Assembly (NCBI GenBank): GCA_023333565.1
Contig: JAJKFH010002446.1
Span: 310,001-374,000, forward strand
Length of the DNA stretch: 64,000 bases
Direction of reading: 5' to 3'
Origin: Puffinus mauretanicus
Taxonomy: Eukaryota > Chordata > Aves > Procellariiformes > Procellariidae
In this document: positions 37,751 through 51,300 of the stretch, in pieces
How the letters are laid out: every line of letters starts with the position of its first letter
Position numbering within the stretch: the first letter of the stretch is position 1
The notes under the pieces: model-generated
The model's input: only the letters and a program-made list of their open reading frames with translations
Database searches by the model: none
What the model was told of the DNA's origin: nothing
Made by a program: the position numbers and the translations under genes

Positions 37751-40700
37751 CTTCCTTATATGTAAGGATACGAAGTACATTGAGATTTTGAGCCATCCGT
37801 CGTATATAGGTGCTTGAGACCAAGGATGTTGCCTTTTGTCTCTAAAGGCAAAACATGTTTGTTGCTTTAGAAATAATATTGCAAAAGAAACAAAGTTGGC
37901 ATAATTCTTTATTGTGAAGTTCTCTGTTAAAAAAAAAAACAAGAAGAGAGCACCAGAAGGCATGAGAGCTCCAGAATGAATGAAGATTGGCTTCTGATGG
38001 ATTGGTCGTGTGTTCACTTAATTTTTCAGTGTGTGAGAATGTCAGGTTGTCTTTTATTAGGTATCAGAGAATCCATAAAGCAGTGTGCCATCAGCAAGCC
38101 ACCGTGAAAACAGGTTTCTTTTGAAATTTGCACCTCACCGCACGTATGAAAAGATGACACAAGAGGGAGATGCTGGTATGAAAGTGGGTTCTGCAGAGCA
38201 TCTGTTTTCATGACTTCCCCTCAGACAAATGGGGAAAACTGAGCGAAGGGCGGAAGGTGGGTGGGTGTGCTGGAGTGGCACTGCTGTAAGGACCATGGTA
38301 GGTGACTTTCATTCCCTCAGTTCAAAAAGAACAGAAAGCACTGTTTTAGTACTTTAATGCAAAGAAACGTTTTTCTCTATAAAGTAAAAAAAAAAAAAAA
38401 AAAAAAAAAAGTGTGTTTGTTTTTCCACAGAAGCAAGTACTTCTGAAATGAGGTAAGGAGGTACTTGCAGGGCAAGACCAAAGGTGTTGGACTTAAAGAA
38501 TCGAGGTATGACTGGGGAGAAGTAGCTAGTGTTCCTATTGAAACAGCTTACATCTAGTATAGCGAGCGGTATGTTTATTTCAACAGAGTATTTCATCATT
38601 CCGTTTTCTAAGATACATTTAAGAAGGAAAAAGCTGTGCTCTATAATCTAGTTCTGTTGCAAGAAAAATTTCTGTATGTTAGGGTAAGATCTCAGGTGCT
38701 ATGAATGTAAAGGTATCGTTTAGCTACCTGATGCCAAGCGGAGCTTTCTTCCAACTGACCTTTGCTCTTGTGTTTCCCCGTGTTTTGCTTTTTTGGGTTA
38801 GACTCATGCAGGGTTAAGATAAATACATTTCTCTGCACAATTTTTATTGCATTCACTGAGGAAAAGGAATAGCAGCTGGTTCTGTTGCAGCTGGCCTTCG
38901 ATATGAAGCTAGTATTTTTATCACCAATGATCGTCTCACACATCATTTTAATAGTTAGCAAAGGGGTTTTTTATATCTGTATACAACTAAGTACCTTATC
39001 GAGACAGAAAAGAGGACTTATCTGACTACTTGCAGGATCACATGGACCATACTCCTGGGATAACAGCATCGCATCTTATCTCGGGAAACGTGTTTCTTGT
39101 GGTAAGTGTATCTGTCCTGAAAACCGGAGCTGCCGTAGAGTCTTTGTAATCAGAAACAGTTTTAACAGAGAATTGTGGAAAATAAATTGTTTAGCTTGTC
39201 TCATTGTGAGGTGCTACTTCTTCAAGGAAAATTGCTTCGGTACCTTGTTTTATAGTTCCTTTTTGTTATCATATGTAGGTGCCAAACTCCAGAATTAACT
39301 GTAGTTTCCACGTAAGAAAGTTGGGTGTGAAAGAGAAGAGGTAAGGTAGACCGAAGGATGACAATAGGAAAACAGCTTCTCTAACCACTTTTAGTTACAA
39401 AGAATTGTTGAGCAAGTTGTAACAATTTAGTGTTGTTTATGGGCTTGGGTGAAAATATAAAATACCTTTTCCATTTCTACTATGAGCTACTAGTGGTAGT
39501 TATGTTTAAGAGTGGGGATGGTGTTTTGTGCATGCTTCTCCATGGAGACTGCGAAGTTAATGGATGTTCATAGGAACTGTAATTACAGCCTCTCCTGAAT
39601 TTGGGACGTGTCTTTTGAAGTTTACTGTTTTGATTAATACACAGTGCAGCTGTTAAACAAATGGCAGCACAAAGCAGATGGATTCTACCTCTGCAGCTTG
39701 CAGAGGTTGTATGTAGCTATTTCATGAAAATCCCATTCCCTCAGTGATCTCTTTTTTTATGTAGTAAGTGCAAATTAACTAAGCCTGAATTGGTGTTTTG
39801 TAGCCTACCAGGCAATCACTTTGATACTCTGTGTTGGGGAAAAATATATCTCCTCTTTAGAAAAAAAAATCTTTACTATGAAAAATAACTGGACTAGAAT
39901 TTGATTAACACTGCTTATTCAAAAAGTTGCAAAAATAAATAACATCACTTATCTTGTTAGCATTTGAGATTAAAAGCTGAAATATGCCTTTAAATGTATT
40001 TTATTGGAACAAGAACATTATAACAAAATGTTATTTTGCAAAAAAATGTGGATGAATAGAATCTAGGACTCAAAATTGAAAACAATTAGTCGTTTTACAT
40101 TCCTATGTATATCAGTTACCTTTTCTGGATATATTTTAATGTTTATTTGATTACAATGTAACTTTAAAAATTATTTTAGAAAAAATACTGTAGAAAAACC
40201 TGTTTTGTTTCACAGAAACAAAAAAAAATGTTTCTTACAAGCTCTTACTGAAATAAGCTCTTACCCTGACTTCCAACACGTTAGAACTAATTCTCCAGTC
40301 AACTGCTGAGAGCAAAGCAGAGAGGCACTTTTGAGTTGCCTTCACGTGGCACATAGATTATCATATTTTGATCCATCCCTTGTGTGGAGTTTAAATAAAG
40401 TAAAATTTAGCAATTATCTAGTGTGGGAAGGCAAAACATAAAATTAACTAAAAAGCTAGTCCTCTGTGTATGACTTCTCAGCTGGCTGCCCAGGTGGGAG
40501 TAGAACTTAATCACAGGGCATTACCTTGCCCGCCTGTTTCTTTCAAAGAAGGGGAGTGAAGCTCATGTGAAAACGTTCAGTGTAGATAAGCAGCATATTG
40601 ACTTTCTAGAGACTTCCTAACTCTCCTCATTTCATTTACCAGAAGCCACTAATCACAACAGACACACACGTGGTGGTAGAAGGGCACAGACCCTCCAATT

Positions 40701-43700
40701 TCTAGATTCCATGCCACGTGTTTTTTGCATCAGTGACTTGCTGTAAGGCTTGCAGGACTGTTGCGTTTTTCTGCAAATCCAGGCACAGTTTCTCAGAGCG
40801 GGGCTATCTAATGTTCCAGCTCTGTCATCTTTCGCTGGGAAGTTCCTGCTACGTGCGTGGCTGCAGCAGGGATTGCCCGAGTGATACACCTCGCCTTCCT
40901 CTAAGGTCAGTGCGCGTGGGACAGAAGTCAGAAGATGATGGTGTTTTACCAGTTTCCTCCAGTATGTAAGGTCTGTACGTTATGGTTATCTCTGCTGCTC
41001 ATCCTACTCAAAAAGGTAAGATTGAGTTTTGTTTTCCTTTGTTTATTGAATACATTTGCAAGTGTTAAAGCAGCTCAAAAAAACCTTGCAGACATCACCA
41101 GTTTTCACTAAACACCACTTTTCTGCTCTTCCTTACGATCTGCATTTAGGAACAGTCTAGGTAGATCTTTTGATACACTTCAGTGAGTTTTCTTCCAGTG
41201 CACCAGTGGAGAGCATATGCTCCGCTATACGCTCTCTTTGCTTGCAGTTGTGGAGGATGGGACTGTGACTAAAAATAGCCAGCAGGCAGTTACTGCCCAA
41301 TGTAGGAAATTATTTAGGACTGTGTATATCTATTTTCACCCAATCTTTAATGTTTCTTCCCTGCTTTTTCAGTTGGACTCATGTGGGGCAGAAAAGTTAA
41401 GTTGCTGTAGATTATTTGACTATTATTACAGTTTTTGCAACCTTTTTGTGTTTTCCTTTGTTCCTTTTGGGGGCTGAACAAAACAAATGCTCTGAGCAGA
41501 CACGCCTGTATGTCGAGTAGCTGAAGGCCCAGCAGTAGCAGCGTCAGCATTCTTGTGCTGTGGAAGTTGGAGAAAAGATGCCTGGGAGCGTTGTGCGACC
41601 ACGCTGAGAGAGGAGGAGAGAGCAATTTATGTAATTTGCAAAGCCGGCTCCCTAGTCCCTGCGGTTGCTGCAGTGATACTGTGGTGGGGTGGCAAAGCTC
41701 AGCTCTGCTCAGAGCAGCTACCTTGCATTAAGTGCTGTTTCAGTTGCTGTGATGGAGGCTTTTGCGTAAAACAAGCGGTCGTGTAATTTTTGCTCTGCTA
41801 TTTCATGTCCTTATGTGAAAAACCTCTGTGCTAATAAACTTTTTCATTTTGCTCTCATTAAAACAAGTGATAAATCTGGCTAACTGAAAGCCAAAGTGCC
41901 TTTGTTTTGCACTAGAGCTGGAGCTGGTGATGAACCAGGTGGAGGTGTCTGCAATAATTAACGCAGAGCAGTTCTGCTAATGCAAGTAGACAAGTAGTTT
42001 CTCCATAAATGGCAAGCACCCCTCTTTGCAAATATATTGTCTCATGTGTTGCAACTGTAGATGCAACTTAAAATCAGCGAATTTTTTTTTGGGTCTGGGT
42101 AGCTTGCTGGTATCATTAGCTGGAATTAACATTAGAAAGTGTTTTAATCAATGATGCCTTTAAAATCACAGCACTAAATGACTGTCTGCTGTATCAGGCT
42201 TTTGCATGCTGCTGCTGCTTTTTAACTCCGAACTTTCTATTAAAACTAAATTGCTTTTGCTGTTAGCTTGGAATTGTTTTAGGTGGACTTTCTGTGTCAA
42301 ACAGCCGGCCGGGATTTTAAATTCCATCTAATTCCTTCTTTCTTCATTCACATCAACCCTGAAATTGTGGTTGACACGAGGATTCAATTGCACACAGGAG
42401 ATTGGCTGAGCTCTTGTCTTGAAAGCCCGGTTTAGAAGTTTATTGACTATTTTAAAGCACTGAGGGTTAAATTATACCTTTAGTATTTGCTTTAGGATTT
42501 GGGGTTACTGCCTTTGATACAAGAGGGAATGGGCAGTAAGTTTTAAGAGTTTTAGTTTTTACTGAACCAGATTTTTCAGTTGTTTTAATAAGAGTTAAAA
42601 AAATGTATAAATAAAGTGGCAGGGAGAATATTCATCATCCCCAGAATGAAGACTTCCCTGTTCTCTCAAATACAGAGTGCTTAAACCTTTGGCATGAGCA
42701 AGGTCCCAGTTTTGTGTTTCAGATTTCATCTTCTCCCCTTGGCAGTAGCTCTTGAGCTTATCTGCCCATGTCTCTAAGGTGGTGGGCAGGGCAGGAGAGG
42801 GGAGCGGAGCGCTCGTGGCTGTTGGAGGGAGGGAACGGGGCAAAGCAGCTACTTGCAGAAAAACCGCACTTTCTCCTTTTCTCCCTCGTGTAGGAGCAGC
42901 AGAGAGCTAGACTTAGCAAAATGAAACCCAAACCCCTGTGTTCCCAAGATCATCCCTGTGCTTTTTTGAGCCTTGTCTGTCTTAGAGCCAAGGAACATGA
43001 AATATTTTGGCAGAGTCAGTGCTGTATCCTTGGCATATATATTTGTAAAAACGAAGGTTACTGTTCTGATGGCTTCTCCCAGTGCTTTTTGGCAGAGAAT
43101 TAAGTTATTGAGTGAATTTTGCAGATGACAACGTGAATATTGTAAATACCCATTGCCTTCCCAGGTACACATATTGTCGTATAATTTGAATTTCAAGTGT
43201 GTGCAGTATTAAAATCATTTATCAGGTATATAAGAAGCCTTTTCCCTCTCAGGAACCCTTGGTTGTTAGGGATAATAACTGCATTGAAAAAACAGGTAGG
43301 CTTCCCAGAGTAAAGAGTTAGAAGAGGACAGTGTTCCAGAGAGCACACAGCCTTACACAGACCTGGCAGACAAAGGATGAAGGGGAAACGAAAGAGAAAA
43401 TTACTTTTTCGGTGTTGGGTAGTAAGTCTGTCACAAAGTCAAACGGGAGCCAAGGTTTCTGACTCTCTCTCCCATCCCTTGCTGGCTAGACCCTGCTGCT
43501 CTGACCAGAGCAGGCCAGAGCAAAGTAGGGTCCTCCCCACCGGCACTGCGAGGGTCTTCTCAAAATCTTTCGCTGCAGAACAATCTGTTGACAACGAGTC
43601 GGGGCTGTGCGCCTGCCGAGGCGAACAGAGGATGCTGTGATACCGAGAAGTGACGGGTCCCTCCCCTCTCCACCACAGACTAAGGGAAAATGGCTTTGCT

Positions 43701-45242
43701 TGTAGATATGGAGACAAGTAACGCTAGAAAGGATAAATGGAAATAGTAGTTTGCTCAGCAGGCAGTCGGGTGGAGGAATTAACTTCTGCAATAAGTCAGA
43801 AAGCCGCAGACAGTAGCTGGATATTTAAAAGGCCTGAATATTTTCCTATGATGAAATCGCAGATTATTCTCTTTAAAGGGAGGATAATGGCGGTTTAGTC
43901 CTCCAGCTGTTAGCTAAATTGTTACTCATGTGAGGCATCTTCCCCCCACCCCAAACCCCCCTGTTTCCCCCCTAAAACGTTTTTACCAGCACCTTGATAC
44001 TTCTGGCATTTTCTGCATGTTACCTGGATAAGCTGGGGAAGGGGGAAAAAAAAAAAAACCAGAGAGAAGGATCTGTAGTGGATCACATTTGCATGGCTAA
44101 ACTTGTGCTTTTTAATCTTGCTTGCGTACGCACTTCAGGAGATATCCTTCTCTCCTTTTGACAGATGTCTCTGTATTTGTGTGATGTCTGAGTCAAACTG
44201 CTGCTCAACTTTCATTTCCAAGCCATTTTCTTTGTAAGAGAAAGCATGGGGTTTTTTTGCTGGCATTCAAGCGCTGTTGTTCAGGCACCGTCACTGCTTA
44301 AAGGTTCCACAGGCCCCATTTTGCCACTGACTTGCGTGTCTGGGAGCCCATTTGTTTTCTAGGATTTTTGTTGCTGTTTATAATTAAAACAGAATTTAGC
44401 AATGCAGCTGCAGCTTGATTGCAGCTTTTTTAATGAATCTCAAATGAAAACATAATCCTGCTTCATCTCCTGCAGTTGTGTCGACTCTGGGAGAATGGGA
44501 GGAATCAAAAGAAGTAATAATGCCTTTCCCCTGTCCTGCAGAAAATTTAAAACCATTATTTGGAAGGGCAGAGTAGATGGTGGTTCTGAATGATGAAAAG
44601 GAGAACACTTCTGAGAACAGAGCTCTGCTGTGAAGTTGTATAGCTCAGCCCGTTTTTATTGATAATGCTACTTTTGTAATAATACCCTTTCACTTTTTAA
44701 GGTATTTCCCCTGGCAGCATCAAATAACTTGGGGCTTTTCTGGAAGAAAATGGTTGCATCTGAAAGAATTTACTTCTAATTTCAGAGCAAACCCAAAATA
44801 ATGAAAGCTTTGCTTAGTGAGAAGCATTCTACAATGCAGGTGTCAGGCACTTAAATTTGGGCAGTTTTTTCAGGATGATGGGGAGATGTCACCCCGACTG
44901 ACTGCAGCCACTGACAAAGCAGGAGGAGGACAGCACGACTCGCTGCACATGAAAATGTTTTTGAATTTCTGATTGTATCGGAGTGGTCTGGAAGCGAGCG
45001 CTGAAAGTGAGCAGCACCTGGTCAGCCCTCTGAGTTCTCTAATGGCATCTACCCAGTGCTCTTCTTTCACTGTAAAGCTTTGCTTTCTGCCAGAGAGTAA
45101 AACTTGCGATGCTCAGCTGAAAGGCAGGATTTTGTAAGTAGTCCCTCGAATGTGCATCACCCCGAGGAAGGACGTTTGGTTTACTTTCAAAATTATCTGT
45201 GCCCCGATAAACGTCTCATCCTTTTGCCATTACTACTGGAGT
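37751..45242. other. Intergenic between CHID1 and TSPAN4, mostly unique
   Basis: Contains an A25 tract at 38386-38410, an A13 tract at 44046-44058 and a small CpG-enriched patch at about 43470-43660. Some parts (about 41820-42260) look like ordinary non-coding DNA without repeats and could be conserved elements, but this cannot be judged from one sequence. No coding exon recognised. Confidence 0.45.
38386..38410. repeat. Poly(A) tract, 25 bases
   Basis: Uninterrupted A25 followed by GTGTGTTTGTTTTT. There is no retroposed gene upstream of it that I can see, so it is treated as a simple homopolymer. Confidence 0.9.
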
Positions 45243-45300
45243 AGAATAGTTGCAGGGGGAAGGGACCTGCGGTGATCATCTGGTCCAATTGCCTGACCAC
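45243..45300 (-). mobile_element. Old CR1 3'-end relic
   Basis: GAATAGTTGCAGG followed by GGAAGGGACCTGCGGTGATC, then ATCTGGTCCAATTGCCTGACC. This parallels the reverse complement of CR1 3' ends (TTGGAAGGGACCTNNNNNGATCATCTAGTCCAACCNCCTG) with many changes. The boundaries are uncertain because of age. Confidence 0.6.
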
Positions 45301-48300
45301 TACTGAAAGTGTGCATCAGAAGTTACTTAGGAAAGTGAAGTTAAGGTTAATTATTTGCACAAAATTAAAGATCCCTACAGTGCTGTATTGAATCACCTTT
45401 AAAAGTACCCCTCGTTTTGAGTCTCCATCATGGGCTGCGCCCCATATATGGTCTATCTCAAAATGTAAATTAGGTGCTAATAGATCTGTCTGCAGGATCT
45501 CGGTCTGAGGACTGGTAACGCTTTGGAGAATAAATCCCTTTTATTTCCAGTATTTGGAACTAGCTGGTAAAATGTGCATTCATAATAATGGCTGTTCGCC
45601 ACTTAATTTGAACTATTCCAGCTCATTTCTGTCAATGTTTAATTAAACTTTAAGAATTAAGAAGGATAAGGAAAGAAATTAAATTATGATGAGATAGGTC
45701 TGCCAAGCTTTATACTAGGGCACATAGAATTTATGGCAAGGCAAACTTGGCTTACCTATCAAGGGAGGTGATTACAAAAGAATTTATTTAGAAAGAAGCC
45801 GAAACACTTATTTTTATTTAACGTTTCATGGATTGTTCTGCACATTATCAGAATAATTACTTCCTGTGCTTACGTAAGTAACAGTATTTTTCATCAAACT
45901 ATTTTGCACCTCAAGTGTGTTGTCCATTGAAATGATTCTGTGTGTTCTTTTTGTTACTTCTACATAAAGAAGCATTTGTAAGCATGTATAGTGAGTATTT
46001 CTAAAGGCTGTTCTTATAAAATGGGTGTTCAAGTATGGAATAAAGCACGAACAAACTAAGCTAGTTCACACACAAAAAGAATTGATACCTGGAAGATCAT
46101 TTTATTACCAAATTTGCAGTTGTTTCAAGGACCGGGCTGTAGATCTTACAACAGAATTTGAATATTGTTTATTTGTTTTTAAACCAGTCACTTTGCAGAA
46201 CTTACAGTTTCCCTGGTATGGTCATATGGGCCACTAGTGGAAGAAGGACAAAGATTCATAGAATTCTGGTAAATGTAGAAACCGCATTCCTCTGGGCTCT
46301 TGTGAAGGGCCATGTCTGCAGTAATCCAGGACAGCTTTAGAAATGTAAATCTGAGGTGCTGACGTTCTTATAGGTAAAAAGCTGGGGGGGGGAAGACTAC
46401 GCTGCAGGAGTAGTCACTGAATTGAATTTTGCATGTATAGGAGTTAATGCATGGATTATGTGTGTGTGAATGGTACCAAATGCTGTGATTGTTGTAATCC
46501 CCTGTTAATAAAGGGATTGACTTGCAGTACAAAATGACGTACATAATTCTGCATGCTGTATTATCCCTTCCAAGGGTTTTGAAGCCTTATGTGTTTTCTA
46601 GCCCTCAGTACCTCCTTACTTTATTGCAGTATCTGCAGAACTTGTTTTTATGAAATGTTAATCATGGTCCTCAAAGATGAATAATGAAGCACTTTGTTCC
46701 ATACCGGTGGGCCTGTAGGTGACATGGGTCAGGGAAACTCGAGGCTGACCCTCAGCTAAACCTCTAGCCAAATACATCCAAATGGTAACTTCACGTTTTG
46801 AGATCTGACAAAATCATGGAAAATTTTTGTGAGTTTATTGGTTTTGCAACTATTGTCTTGGGTCCACGTATAAATAGTGTAAGGGGAACGGCAGTGCCCA
46901 GGTGCTAGCGGTGTCCCAGTGGTGTCCCCTAGCACAGAGCCGGGCAGTGGTCCCTGCCATAGGCGTGCTGGAAGAACCTCAGGCAGCTGCTTCGAGTTTT
47001 GCTTCATCGTGTTTTACCTCAGCACGAAATCCAGTATTCTAGTCTTGATTCATCTCTAGGTTTGCATGTGTATACGTAGACTCTAAGCTCCTTCTTTCTT
47101 TCATTTTTTGGCAACATCCAAGTTTTGCTCCTGTGGGTGTAATGCCTATCTGACAATCGTTTGATATCTGAGCCTGTCTAGAGTCTAGAAAAGGAAATTT
47201 AAGTTCATCTGTCTGTCTGTGGAGAAGCTGCCGTGCCTCTGGTTCCTGGCAGAGGGGTTTCAGCGTGCAGCCCACGGGGGAGTGCTGGTGCTGTGCAGAG
47301 AGGAGCGGATCTGGCTGCCGTGGAAAACTTGGGTTGGAGAGAAGGGCACAGCGAAAGAAGACAAAAGAATTATCTGATCTGGGAAGGTCTTGGTTCCTCA
47401 CACCGTGTAACAGCCCACACTCCCCATGAGCTCACAGGGCTGCTTGCACTGCAGATCTTCCGTCTTAAGAGGCAAGTGGGGTTTCAGCACCCCACTTTCC
47501 CCGGCCCCTTTCCACAGCAGAGGTCCCAAACAGGACCCTCATTTGCTACTGACTGTTTTCCTGGTGACCATTTGACTTACTGTTGGGTCCAGTGGAACAC
47601 CTTAACAGTACGAAAAGCTAAAAATCTCAGCTAAAAGCTTTCCTGGTTTCCCCCACCCCACCCCAAGTTGTGCTAGACCTGAAGTGAACCAGCTGAAATA
47701 CAAGAGGAAAGTATAAGGTAGAAAATGATTCTTCAGAAAATCTTGTATTGGATACATATCCAGCTTATGTGTTTTACTTAGCCTAATTTTTAAGCAAAAG
47801 CCATCTTGGCTGAATGCTGGTTTAAATAATATAATGGAAAGTAGCAGAGATCAAACACCAGATGTGTGGCTGGTCCTGCTGCCTTTAACCAACTGTTTAT
47901 CTGTCGGTCTCTTTACCTGTAGTGCTTCCCATCAGCATTATCAGAGCAGTGTGAATCCTGTGGGGAACCTCTTTCTAATTGCTAAGCTGGCATTTCAAGG
48001 CAGGAGAAAAGTGAGCTTTTGTCCTTCAGAGGTGAGCCTGTGAGCCCTGGGTCTGGACAAGGGGGGAGAACGTGACTGCGGGGACACGCAGGCCGCTTTA
48101 AAATGCGTGGATTTATTACACAATTCTCCTGCCAGTGTGGGGACATTTACCTGTATCTAATACCACCGTGTGTATATATATGTATATATTTAGTGGGAAA
48201 ATGTTTATCTTCTGTGTACTGTTTAGGGTTTCTCAGTCATACAGAAGTACTCAAGATTAAGACCTTAATATTTGATAAGCTCTCTATTGTTAGAGAGTGA

Positions 48301-51300
48301 GTGAGCCTGCCAGTGTGGGATTGGGCTGGCAGCTCAGTGGATTAATGGAAACACAGAGCTGGATTTAAAAGCCCTGAATGATAATCTTTAAATATGCTTA
48401 GGCATTGTGGTTGTGCAGTTTCCCTGGGGAATCATCATATTCTCTGCTTCAAAAATTGCACTGAAGACATAACTGAAACTACAGCACAACCTTGCCCACT
48501 GGCAAATCTACTTTCATTCCTGGGGCTTAAATTCCTTCTGTGTACATCTGTACACCCAGAGTGTCATTCCTTGTGGGTTTTCACTTCTTATTATGTTGTT
48601 GCCACAGGAACAATTTTACGCAGACCTGAAAAACAAGAGTTGCAGAGCTGAGCAACTTTCCTACCTGAACAGAGATCTTGCTTAGGCTTTCAAATAAACA
48701 ACTGTTGCTATTTGAAAATACTGAAATGAAAATTATATTGAGGCTTCTGATATGGGCTCTCAATAAGGTAGCCAGAGGAAATTTAAAAAAGACTGGCTTG
48801 GCTGGCTGCCTGCCTTTTTTTTTTCTTTTTTCTTTTTCTGTGAAATTCTGTGGTGCTTCTGGTTTATGTAACCCATTTCAATAGTACTTCATTCCCCGAT
48901 AGGGATCTGAGTAGTCCCACTGCAATGATCGTGTAGACACAATGTGATGCGTTCTGAGATGTCTTCAGACAAATTGAAAGGCTTGAGAATATTTTCATTG
49001 TAGGAGATTGCTTTTTCTTATTTATATAAGAACTTACCAGTCTGAAAGGTGTCTGGACTTAGAGCTGCTTTACTTGTGTACACATTTCTGGGGATTATCT
49101 CAATTTCAATTTAATTTGCCACTTCATGCTATAAAGCTCTCAGGGAATCTTTAATTTTCAGTGAGAGCTCACTTTATTAAAATGAAAATGAAATAAGCTT
49201 GCATCGTCAGCACTGAGAATGGCAGCGTTGTCCCGAATTTCTGTTTATGCTTCACCAGAACTGTTTGTGCAAGTAAGGCAGCAGGCACTCGGGTGTTCGG
49301 TGCTAGATCTGATTGCGTAGCTGAACACCCTTACGTCCTGCCTAACTGCACTGATGTTAAGAAAGCTTTTTAACTTGCAGGACGCTGCTCCGTGTGACCA
49401 GTGACACATCAGCTGTGACACACTGAGTTCTAACTGCCGTGGATCTCAGCAGTTTTCAGTAATGTTTAAATTACAAATTCACCCCCACTGCTCCCTGGAT
49501 TGATCTCCTGTGAGGCTGGAAGTAGTGAAGGTTGGAGGATATAAGAGAAGTCGGTGTCTGTACCCCTTGTAACTGTTTTTGTCATCTGAGCATTCCAGTG
49601 TCCTTCAGTGCTCTGTGAACCTGCAGCACCCAGGAGGGGAGGAGGTGGGATTGCAGCCTGAAGAGGACAGGAAAGCAGTCGGAAGTGGATGAAAGCAAGA
49701 TCAAGGAGAAAAAGGTGAACAAAATTGCACTGAACATATATGCATACCTTGGACCTTGTGTATGCTAGATGGGGTCGGCGACTTCCCCCCTTCTGGTGAC
49801 GCCACCAGCTGCAGCGCCTCTGCTAGGAAGTTGCCCAAACGACTGCCGGGGTGGGCAATGACGACCCCATGGAAGGGACGGACTGATTGCCCCCAGCTGC
49901 AGTACCGGTAGGGCATCACAGCTTTTGTCACACAGATCTGAATCACAGCCTGCTACAGAGAAGGACTGCTTTAGTTCTGGAACTGAGAGAACCACCATCT
50001 ACACAAGACTCAAAAACCCCACATCTGCACAGGGACGAGGAGGAACAGTTTATAGAGAGACTTTATACACGCTGCAGCCCTGATTCTAAAAGAACACTGT
50101 GTCTGTTGTGAATGAAGGGACCGTGTATTTCATGGGATACTGCTCTATTTTTGTACCTTACAGGGGGGAAAAACAGTCTGCTCAGGTGCCAAGTCTTGTC
50201 GGCCCAGGTCTCTTCTCTATTTCCAATTTTCTCCCATATTTTTCATCTATGCTTTTTCATACCTGTCATTTTTAGTTTCCCTTTTCTTCCTCACCTTTCC
50301 TGGTGCAGAAGTCTGGATAAACTGGAGTCCTGTGTCATCCATAGCAAAGATTGCTTGCATTGGAATATTCTAGTTCTGAGAAGAACGTACGTACATAGAT
50401 TTTTTGAATGTACATTAACTGTTGATTCCATCAGAAACAAGAGTGTGATTTGCAGCAAGCTTTTAACTGTGCCAGTTTATCATGTGATAATTCTTCTTTT
50501 AAACCTGCGAGCGCTTATTTCAAAGGACCTTTTGATAATGAAGATTGTATTGTGTCAGGGTAACCAGCCGTGGTGCACAGTGAGGACTAAGAAGGTGTTT
50601 AATAGGGAAGAACTTTAATGCACGGACTTCACAGGAAGGAGATTTAAAATTTCAATTTTTATTAGCACCAAATATCAAGCAAGTTCCATGACAACAAGCC
50701 GTACTTCCAAGCTGGTGAGTTACTTTGTTTAGGGAAAGTGAGTTGGTAATTATGAGACACATCAATTCAGTCTATGTCCTCTCTTGTGTTTGCATTAGCA
50801 AATCCATAATTCCTTCAGTTGTGCACAGGTCTGAGTTCACAATTTCTGTTCTTCCCCCAAAAGTAGGAGTATTTTCAACCATGAGGTTTCGAGGCATCTC
50901 TGTTCTTGAGAGACCAAGTAGCGTAACTTAGCTGCTCACCAGGAGAACAGTCAAAGCACCTCTGGCGTCTAGGGGGAAATATTCCTCTTTCTCTTTCTAA
51001 CATACTTGCATGTCCAGTTCCTGAGCTGAGCTCACAGCGTGAAGAATTTTCCCAAATAGCTTCACTTGTAGCTCCACGCAGCCTCCCTATTCAACTAATG
51101 CAACATGACTTTCAGATGAAGTTAATACAGGTGCAAAGACCGCGGCCAGTGGTGGGGAGGGAGGAGGGCTGTGTGGGGCTCTGGGGATTATGAAGAAGCT
51201 GTTAGTGACTTTGACTGTCATAAGCTCTCTGGTATAGGCTCATAGAGTGAGAGGAGGGGTTCCTAGAAAGCACTAAAAGCAGCACCATGGTGAAGTGCTC

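Noticed and set aside
46223..46234. Palindrome CCACTAGTGG considered as a CTCF site
   Set aside because: It departs from the CTCF core at several key G positions; treated as a chance palindrome.
50112..50618. 168-codon open frame from ATG on the plus strand
   Set aside because: No recognisable family, no splice or promoter context and a low-complexity hydrophobic stretch. One frame of this size is expected by chance in six frames of 64 kb.
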